DNA of 64,000 bases from Anaeramoeba flamelloides (Eukaryota > Metamonada > Anaeramoebidae): the NCBI GenBank assembly GCA_027625915.1, contig JANTQA010000063.1:4111501-4175500 (forward strand). The letters are read 5' to 3'. Of the stretch, positions 56,601 through 64,000 are shown piece by piece. Each line of letters begins with the position of its first letter. The first letter of the stretch is position 1. The notes under the pieces are model-generated. The model ran no database searches. It saw only the letters and a program-made list of their open reading frames with translations, and had not been told where the DNA came from. The translations under genes were made by a program, and so were the position numbers.

Positions 56601-59600
56601 AAGCCAGACACTTTACGGCATTTTATTTTAGATTTTTTTTAAATTTGAGAAATGAAAAGAAAATTTTTGAAATTTTTGGTTTATTTCTCAAATTAAAAAA
56701 AATCCCGTTAGCTTTTCCAGACAACAAAAGAATTGAGTAAAATCTTTGATTTTACTCTATTCTGTCAAATTAAAAAAAAAAAAAAAATAGGTACTAGACG
56801 GTACTCTAGGGAACTTGACGGCACTTTCTGAAACCCGAAAAATATTTAGAGTTTTTTTTTATCCGAGCTATATTGTATGCAAGATTATAACTCATTGGGT
56901 GAGTTTTCTTAAAAAAAGGAAAAGAAAAAAAAATTATTTATGAACAAAGAAAAGAAAAAGAGAAAGATTAAAAGAAATAGGATAATAACAAAAATCATTT
57001 ATTTATTGACTTTATGTAATATTTGATATAATTACTTCTTTTTTACTTCGTTTTATCGTTAATTCTTCAGGGAAAAACAATTTTATTCCCCGGATTTTTG
57101 AGAAACAAATTACTTTCTATTTCTAAAGAATTTTATTAAAATGAATTTTTATTCCAATTTTGTTTTAATTCATCATCTGGATTTGGTTCGGAAAATATCA
57201 GATTTTTTAAAATAAACTCTTTTTCAGTCAAATATGTTACCAGTTTTAATTGAAAAAAATAGAATATAATCTATGAGTTTAATTCATTACTCTTCTCAAA
57301 ATAAAATTTCAATTTTTAGATCATAATTAAATAGTCCTTTTTTTTTTTTTTTTTTTGTATTTTGTTTTTCTTTTTTTTTTTTTTTTTCTTTTTTTTTTTT
57401 ATTATTTAGAAAGTTGTTTTGGAAAAAAAAAATGTTTGAAAATCCAAATTATCTTTAAGAAAACCGAGGATTTGTAATTTTCTGTAACATGAAGACGTTT
57501 ACCATTAAAAAATCTTATTGTCAACAATTTTAATTTTCAAAAGAAATTGAGAAATTTTGTAATATATCAAATGTTCCAATGAAAGGGCCCCAAAATTTTT
57601 TTTTGGCAATTTATTTTTTTTAAAAATTAATGGTTTAATAAATTCTATTTCTTTTATAAATATCAACTCTAATCTGAAGTTAATTATTTATATTATTTTT
57701 AAACAATTGTATGTTTGGTTGATTCTTAAAACAAAAGTGAAATTTTCTTTTTGGCTGGTCCTATATAAGTATAATTGAGTCTATTATTGGAAATTTATCT
57801 CAGAGAAAAAATTTGAATTTAGAACAAGAATTGAGACCAGAATACACAGTTCTTAATTTCTTAAAAAATTAAAATTTAAAAGGTTTTTTGTTAAAAAAAC
57901 AACCAAAAAAAAAAAAAAAAAAAAAAATATATATTACTTTTTTAGTATGGCAATTTCTTTTAAATTTCTTCACAGCCTGAAAAAATAAAATGTTCTCCAA
58001 ATTCATTTGCTGTCGTAAAAACTCTGTGAAATACGAAACCGCAGTTGGTATCCTTAATAGCATTTCTAATGATGTTAATTCAATTTGGGTTTCTTTTTCA
58101 TCGTAATTATAAATAGAGAGGGTCTTTTTTTTTTTCAAATCAATAACACTATCATCTTTGGAATTAAATTTCTTATTGGTGAGACCATCAATTGTTTCTT
58201 TATTTCCAAAATTGCCAAAAACTTGATGAATATTTGTTAATGAACTCGAGCCAATGGATCCTTTTTTTTTCGTCGTGTTACTCTTATTATAGTTGTTCCT
58301 TCTAAAATTTGAATTGTGTAAAGTAATACTTTTTGATCTATTTCTTGTTCCAATGAAACCCATCGATCTACTTGAAATTCTATTTGTTTTTGATATCTTT
58401 GTTGTTTTGAAAGCCTTATTGTTCTTCTTTTCATTTTCATTTACATTTACTTTCTCATTTACTTTCTCATTCAAAGGAATATTTGTATTTGCTCTCTCGT
58501 CCTGATTCAAATTGGAGTTATTTATTTTGGACATTTTCTTGTTTGTAGAGATCATATCGTTGGTAATTTCGGTTTGAGAAATCGAATTATTTCCCCTCTC
58601 ATTGTTGCCTCCATTGGCGTTGTGGGTGCTGCTGCTGCTGCTGTTGTTGTTGTTGTTGCTGTTTGTAATTCCATTATTGTTATCAGAATCGCTCGAGCCG
58701 AAGATTAATGAGCTTGTGTCAAAATCTGAAGAAGAGAGATTTTTCTCGTTTAAATCCAAAAGCTCTTTCAATTTATTAATTTTGAATTCAATTTTTTGAG
58801 ATTCCCTCATTTCTAATTTCATTTTGGCTTTTATTTCTTTTGATCTTGTCATGACTTTCACAAAATCTGTTTTAATTGCACTCATATTTTTGATATCAAA
58901 CTGGATTTTCTTTTTCTTTCTTTTGATATTATGATATTCTTCATTGAGTCTCTCAAACAGGCGGTTTTGGATCATCATTTTTTCTTTTCCTTCCTTTGAG
59001 TTTGTTCTTTTCTCCAAATACTTTTCGTTTTCTTGGTTCACATTTTCCAAAGCAGTTTTCAACTGAGACAAGTTGTTTAATAAATTGTTCGTGACACACG
59101 TTTGTTCTTTGAATTTGGTTTTCTCAACCACAAACCGTTCTTGTAATTTCTCTTTTTGGTTGCTCTTTTTTAATTTTTCAATAGACTTCTCCAAGTATTC
59201 GACCAAATTCACTTTTTCTTGTTTGAATCGAATTTTTTTCGATTTCTTTGCCTCTGCCCCGATCTCTGTTTCTGTTTTTGTTTTTGTTTCTGTTTCTGTT
59301 TTTATTTCTGTTTTTGTTTCTGTTTCTGAGTTATTTTCTTTTTGTGTTTCTTTTTGTTTTTCTACTTCTGCTTCGTTTTCTTGTTTCTTTTCATTTTCTT
59401 GTTTTGTCAGCAGATCCTGGATGGAATTTTGTAAAAAGACTAATTCTAACTTTAGCTTTTGGGTTTCCAATTCTTCTGCAGAGACTCTTTCCTTCGTCGT
59501 TATTAATTTTTCATGTAATTTTGGTGATCGCTGAGTGTGGCTCTTTAACAAACGTTCTTTTCTGACTTTCAATTCTTCCAAATGGCATTGAACAAAATCA

Positions 59601-59752
59601 AGTCTTGCACTTGCCCTTTGTTCCTCATTCACATAAACAGAGGACGTCCTTCTTTTTGATGGCTTTTGCGCTTTTGTATTGATCTTGTCGTTTTTGCGTT
59701 TGAGGATTCTTGGTAGAAATGACATTGCTCGTTGCTTTTTCTTGGTGCTCAT
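53620..59752 (-). CDS. Coiled-coil + RGS + DUF547 protein, 2 exons
   Basis: Exon 1 is 59752-57938 (605 codons) and exon 2 is 54762-53620 (380 codons plus stop), joined in phase 0 across a 3175-bp intron (GTAATA donor, TTATAG acceptor), 985 residues. The N-terminal half has a basic start, long coiled coils (about 50-350), a Glu/Thr/Lys low-complexity run, and Asn/Ser-rich linkers (about 360-540). The RGS domain (about 560-680) is split by the intron. Its N half has SLEMLLRIP, YFTEFLRQQMNLENILFF and QAVKKFK; its C half, in exon 2 before the first internal Met, has KIAKKYIYP, INIISETRKNI and MFDKAQLVVYNHM. RGS domains speed GTP hydrolysis by G-alpha. DUF547 follows (about 770-940) with FFLNLYNCLAFHSLIVNG, SLNDIYYGILR, DPRIHFAI, LPKLFGTFERDFGG. 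DUF547 has no settled activity. Inference: a G-protein regulator with a DUF547 effector part. Neither half makes a complete domain set alone, which supports the join. Confidence 0.85.
55057..56130. mobile_element. Copy of the 8375-9060 element, interrupted by 55439-55980
   Basis: The left part (TAGTCAAAGTGGTCCAGTT, then GGGTTTAAAGGGTTTGAAT) and the right part (TTACTTATTTCTTATTTATT, then TTTGACAGAAAC) match the uninterrupted element at 8375-9060. Confidence 0.55.
55439..55980 (+). mobile_element. CAGTCAAAG-type element nested in an older one
   Basis: Ends TTTCACTCAAAGAGCCCCAG and GGTCCCTATTGACTGGAAAA; inner blocks AAGAATGAACCAACCTA and ATTCAATAAAACTGG. 542 bp. Confidence 0.65.
56250..56830. 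repeat. Hairpin-module cluster
   Basis: In order: GTTTTCTTGAGTTTTCT half modules, a clean AGGTTTTTTTTTACTTTTTG palindrome (56345-56420), AACTTTTCCAAAATTTAAAAG, a TCCACAATTTAAAAG palindrome (56537-56598), a TTTGAGAAATGAAAAG palindrome (56640-56705), a TTTTCCAGACAACAAAAG palindrome (56712-56770), and then GGTACTAGACGGTACTCTA and CTTGACGGCACTT motifs. Confidence 0.65.
57226..57785 (-). mobile_element. CAGTCAAAG-type inverted-repeat element, reversed
   Basis: The left end TTTTTCAGTCAAATATG and the inner blocks ATGAGTTTAATTCATTACTC and TTTGGTTGATTCTTAAAA match the family. The right end is diverged. About 560 bp. Confidence 0.6.
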
Positions 59753-60578
59753 TTATGAAGAGGAGACTAATTAGTGTTGAAATTTAAAAATCGATTTTTT
59801 TTTTTGTTTTCAAAAAAAGTAAGCAAAGAAAGGCTAAAAAAAATTACAGAAAATTGTTGAACCTCAACAAATAAGAAAAAAATATTTTTCATTAGAAATA
59901 AATCGTAATTTTGAATCAGGTCTTTAAAGTCAACTGTTTTAATGCATTTCCACCCAGAAAAATTTTTATTCCGTAATTAAATATTAAAAGGAAATAACTT
60001 TGTTGTAAGCAATTCTGATTTGAGAGCAATTCGATAGTTCTAGACTTGGACTGAATTTTCCTTTTGTGGAGTTTTTTTCATCACCATTTTCGATAGTTTC
60101 TTTTTATTGTGAAAAAATTTGTTTTTTATGAAAAGCAATTTACTTTTCATAAATATCGAATCGTTTCGAAAATTAAACACTTATTGAAAAAACTTACCAA
60201 CACTCATTTCAAAGTTTCCAATGTTTGTTTAACAAGAAAAATCTTTTTGGCAAAAAACCTTATTTTGAGGATTAATTAGAAGAGGTGAATTTTTTGGGAA
60301 TTCAAAAAAGCAATTTTTTTGTTAAACCCCTTTTTTTTATCAAAAAAAAAATATTTTTATTTTTTTTTCTATAATTTTAACGCAATAAAGTTGGTTGTTA
60401 AACAGAAAAGGAACTTTGAAACACTGTTTTAGTTCATTGTAGTTTTTCCAAAACTTTATGTTTTCTGAGAATTTGATAGTAAAAATTTTTAGGTTTTTTA
60501 TAAATCCTTTGAAGATTTTTTTTCTCATTTTGTTGTGAAATTATTAACATACTTGAATTTATTTGGTTATGCTCTTTT

Positions 60579-61330
60579 TTAAGGGATTAGAGTTATCAGA
60601 GATTCTTTTATAATTAAAGTGTGTTGTCAATAAGATAAATGATATTAGTGCTACATGGCTTACATCACTCTAAAAAATCTATTATAAATATTATTGAACA
60701 ATAAAGTATTGAATTGTTTACTTATGGATCTATTAAAAATTTTCATTTTTGGAAATTTTTTTTAATTCCATTGGAAAATCAAAAAATAGAAAAACCAATA
60801 TAATTGAATTTCCCAATAATTCATCATTAGGACTTCCAATAAGTAAATATTTTTGAGATTTTTTTTAATTTCAAAGATTAACTCAATAATCATCAACATA
60901 AAAGTACAAAGACTGATTAGTTTTGTTTACTTTTGATAAGTCTAATTATAGCATCAATATATTTGAATGATTTGAGAAATAATTTGTCAAAACAATTTAT
61001 TCCGTAATTATTTAATTTTTAAAAAAAAACTGAATTTTTTAGCAACTAATCTACACTTGGGGACAAATTTGAGAAAGATATTTTATGACTTTGAGATTCT
61101 GAATATTGACAACTCGAACTATATATTTGCCACAGTATTTAGTATTTTTTTCTGGAATTGGTGGGATTTTTTTTTGAACACAAGAATCAATTTCAATTAA
61201 TGGGATCAACTCATCGTAATACTTTACAAATATATTTCTTAGGGACATTTGAACCATGGATCACTAATGTGATTTATATACCCAATACAAACATATTTTT
61301 ATCCTAGTCTTCCCCTTGGTGGATTATAAT
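60579..61330. repeat. AAGGGATTAG-family copy
   Basis: It starts TTAAGGGATTAGAGTTATC and carries the body block TTTCAAAGATTAACTCAATA (60879) and the end block CCATGGATCACTAATGTGAT (61253). It lacks the insertion seen at 28003-29238 and so approximates the family length of about 750 bp. The minus-strand frame 61051-61257 belongs to it and resembles no known protein. Confidence 0.5.
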
Positions 61331-61769
61331 CATTTCAGAAATAAAAATTTGCAAGAATCACAATTAACAAATGAAAATTTTAATTAATTCAAAAATTAAA
61401 AAATGCAAGATTAGATTAACTAAATAAATAGTATTTCCTTTTGGTGAAAAAAAAGTGGAAAATATTAGTTGGGAATCTAAAAATCTGTAAATTTAAATGA
61501 ATTAGAATATGAATTAGGAAATTACAGAATTAATCAATTTATATATAACCCAAGTTAGAAAGTACAAAATTATTTAGAAATAATTTTGATACTGAGAAAC
61601 ATATACCTACAGCAAAAATATTTAAAATGGGAACGTTCAAGATCTATTTATAAGTTTTGAAATAATAAAAATTATCTTAATAGATCTTATTTTATGAATA
61701 AAAATAAATCAGATTTTGTCAACTGTGTAAAAAAATAAAAGATTTTGATATTTTTGAAAAATTGGATCA

Positions 61770-62430
61770 TTTTCTCTGTGATCGTGTCGTCAAAACCCTT
61801 CAAGTGCCTAGGTTTTTTTTAATTTTTGGAATGTAAAGAAAATTAAATAAATTTTCTTTGCATTTCAACAAGTAAAAAAATCTTAATGGCGGTTTTCATG
61901 AATTTAAAAGAAAAGAGTAAAATTAAAAGTTTTACGTAATTCTTATGAACCCTGGAAAACCTAATGACTGCCCAGCCTATGAAAATAATCATAAAATCTG
62001 GATATCTGAATTAAAAAAAAATATTTTTTCAATTATTTTAAAAATTAATAATATTTTTAATATTATTAATAAACAAGATTCAATATTTTTATTCGCTTTA
62101 CTAGATAATAAAACTCTGTTTGAATCTTTTAAAAAATTTCTAAATTTAAGTTTAGGAATTCACGAAGTGCCGTAAGTTTTCCGGAATTTAATAGGTTGAG
62201 TAAATTCAAATGATTTTTCTCAATTCTTTTAAATTCTGGAAAACCTAACGTTAAGTGCTGTAGAGTGCCTATATTTTCCAGAATTCAAAAGAATTGAGAA
62301 AAATCAAAGGTTTTACTCTATTCTTATGAAATCTGGAAAAGCTAACGATGTTTTTTTTTTAATTTGAGAAATAAAAAAAAAAATTATTTAATTTTCGGTT
62401 TATATCTCAAATTAAAAAAAAACTTAAAGG
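61770..62430. repeat. Hairpin-module cluster, sister of 36120-36780
   Basis: The sequence from GTGATCGTGTCGTC through CCTAGGTTTTTTTTAATTTT and CCTGGAAAACCTAATGACTG matches the other cluster in order. It then continues with GAAGTGCCGTAAGTTTTCC, a TCCGGAATTTAATAG palindrome, AAGTGCTGTAGAGTGCC, a CCAGAATTCAAAAGAATT palindrome and a final TTTGAGAAATAAA palindrome. An open frame at 61945-62175 spans the shared part; its first 25 or so residues are partly conserved in the sister copy, which then hits stops. Confidence 0.6.
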
Positions 62431-62581
62431 TAAACAAGAGGAATTCTAAATGACTCAAATAAATTATAAGAAAAAAAAAAAAAGAATAAAAAATTTTTAT
62501 CTCATTTTGTTTTGTGAGTTCATTTATAACATTGATATTTTTTCTGAATTGAATTTACAATATATCAGTTATTTTAAGATA

Positions 62582-62619
<38 letters not shown>

Positions 62620-64000
62620 TATATGAGAAATCAAGGAATCGAGAAAATTTATTATTATTAAGTCCAAATTAAAAAAATTCTCAGAGTTCAATAAAGAAGA
62701 ATGAAATCAGATATCTTGGAATTTTCATTTTAAGTTGACTTTGCATTTAAATTTTAGAATTTTTGCTAATTTTTCTTAAAAGGCAATTTTGAACTTCTAT
62801 TAAAACAAGATCTTTTTTAAAAATTGAAATGAAAATGAAATAATTCACTAAAAAAAAATGATTACACGTAAAAGGTGAATCTATACGTAATCCAAGACAA
62901 GATTTTTCTGTAATTGACTTGAATAGATTTATTATTCAAGAAAGTGGTGGTCACTATTCCTAATTCAAAAAAAAACTATTAAGGATATATCAATTAAGAA
63001 TAGATTTGATCAAACCAAAAATTAGATTTTGATACTTTACTTCTTTTAGTTTAAAAAATGAGGAGAAATTGTAATCTCACTTAAAGGTCTAGACACTTAA
63101 TGTAGATTTTACTCCAAACTCAAGGTGTGGTATGTGACGAAAAAGTACATTGTGCAATTGGAATTACCTTCGTTGAAAAAAATGCAAATATATATATTTA
63201 AATTCTTAGAATCTCTAACAAATGGCAAAAAATTCAATTAAAAAAATTTTATAAGATCTATATTACAAAATTATAACTCAAAAAAGTCACAAGAATCACA
63301 ATGATAAAATTCAAATAACAAAAAAAAAATATTGCATTGAATCTCATTGTCCAAAAATTCGATGAAAAAAAAAAGTTTAAAAAACATTCTTAATTAAAAA
63401 ATTCATATATCTAAAAGGAAAATTTCATTCAACAAAAAAATAAAAGATTAAAAGGATCTTTTTGAACAAAAAATTCTATAAACAAAATAACTGTTTACAA
63501 GGGGTCTCTAATACCAAAAAATCCAAATTTAAAAAAAAAAATACTTGTTTCTTTATTAAATTTCCATGGGATTAAATTTCTACAATTTAAAACCAATTGT
63601 TTTCTTTAAGTACCTAATTAATTTAATTAGATTTAATCAAAGATTTGGTTATTTTGTATCGCTCTCGGTTTTTGACAGAGTAAGGATTTTGTAAGATTTT
63701 TGAAAAAATAAAAATTTCATTTGAGAATAGTAAAAAATTCAAAAAAAAATCTTCAAGATCTCAAAAAGTGCCAAAATGTGGAACTCAAAATCAACACAGT
63801 TGTTTGTAAAATTACAAAGCAGAGTCATTCTAATTATAAATTTGTTGTCTATCTACGGTGTTTTTTTCAAAAATATACTCTTTTTTGATTGTTGATTTGC
63901 GAGATCAATTTTAAAACGCACTTCGGTTTTTGGTTTGTTTTTAATCGTTTATTAGTCACTCATTGTAATTACTATTATTTTTTTTTCCATATCAAAAAAT

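Larger units (their letters stand above)
54763..57937 (-). other. Large intron splitting the RGS domain
   Basis: 3175 bp, holding the element copies at 55057-56130 and 57226-57785, the nested 55439-55980 element and the hairpin cluster at 56250-56830. A long T run lies just inside the donor on the transcribed strand. Plus-strand frames here are low-complexity. Confidence 0.75.
59753..64000. other. Gene-free stretch to the window end
   Basis: It begins with the presumed promoter of the RGS-DUF547 gene. It contains an AAGGGATTAG-family copy (60579-61330) and a hairpin-module cluster (61770-62430), and a T run of about 30 at 62584. From 62630 to 64000 no gene, RNA or repeat could be recognised. 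Confidence 0.5.

Noticed and set aside
58237-59565. Additional frames within the RGS-DUF547 exon 1 region
   Set aside because: Shadows of the coiled-coil and low-complexity coding sequence in other frames.

Overview
The window is nuclear DNA of an extremely AT-rich, intron-bearing unicellular eukaryote. Every recognisable gene is eukaryotic: a Rap-GAP, a calcineurin B, a Rab GTPase, a nine-finger TFIIIA-like protein, a GLEBS-motif protein, an RGS-DUF547 protein and a tRNA-Pro. Introns follow GT..AG and both TAA and TGA act as stops, so the code looks standard. The gene style (Rab/RGS/Rap-GAP signalling, DUF547 fusions, very AT-rich spacers) is that of free-living amoeboid protists such as Anaeramoeba-like metamonads, but the sequence alone does not fix the taxon.

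Layout. 1217-7978 (+) is a seven-exon Rap-GAP gene. 10242-15844 (-) is a three-exon calcineurin B gene. 15845-23103 is mostly gene-free, with a near-perfect hairpin, copies of a repeat family and one possible 49-residue ORF. 23104-24494 (-) holds a small unrecognised ORF and an intronless gene for a protein with four Nup98-type GLEBS motifs. 30741-38645 (+) is a five-exon Rab14/Rab4-like GTPase with altered signature residues and a predicted 17-nt microexon. 43661-44623 (+) is the intronless TFIIIA-like gene. 49697-49767 (-) is tRNA-Pro(UGG). 53620-59752 (-) is one two-exon gene for a coiled-coil + RGS + DUF547 protein. The remainder to 64000 is repeat-rich spacer.

Two features dominate at larger scale. 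First, the conserved domains of four genes are interrupted by five introns of about 2.7 to 4.9 kb, while other introns in the same genes are about 100 to 400 bp. The protein alignments run straight across the large gaps, so what looks like intergenic DNA is about 20 kb of intron. Second, introns and spacers are loaded with short inverted-repeat elements that have no coding capacity: a Tc1/mariner-like family of about 197 bp with TA target duplications (six copies), a palindromic element of about 556 bp flanked by TTAA, a family of about 545 bp with CAGTCAAAG-type ends, an AAGGGATTAG-ended family, and clusters of interchangeable hairpin modules. One pair of paralogous repeats preserves the empty target sites for three insertions, which supports transposition.

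The genes do not form an operon or an obvious pathway. Several belong to small-GTPase or calcium signalling (Rap-GAP, Rab, RGS, calcineurin B). The most unusual protein is the tandem-GLEBS protein, which should bind Rae1/Gle2 if its motifs work as in Nup98. No retroviral, LTR or Polinton-like element, rRNA or CRISPR array was recognised.
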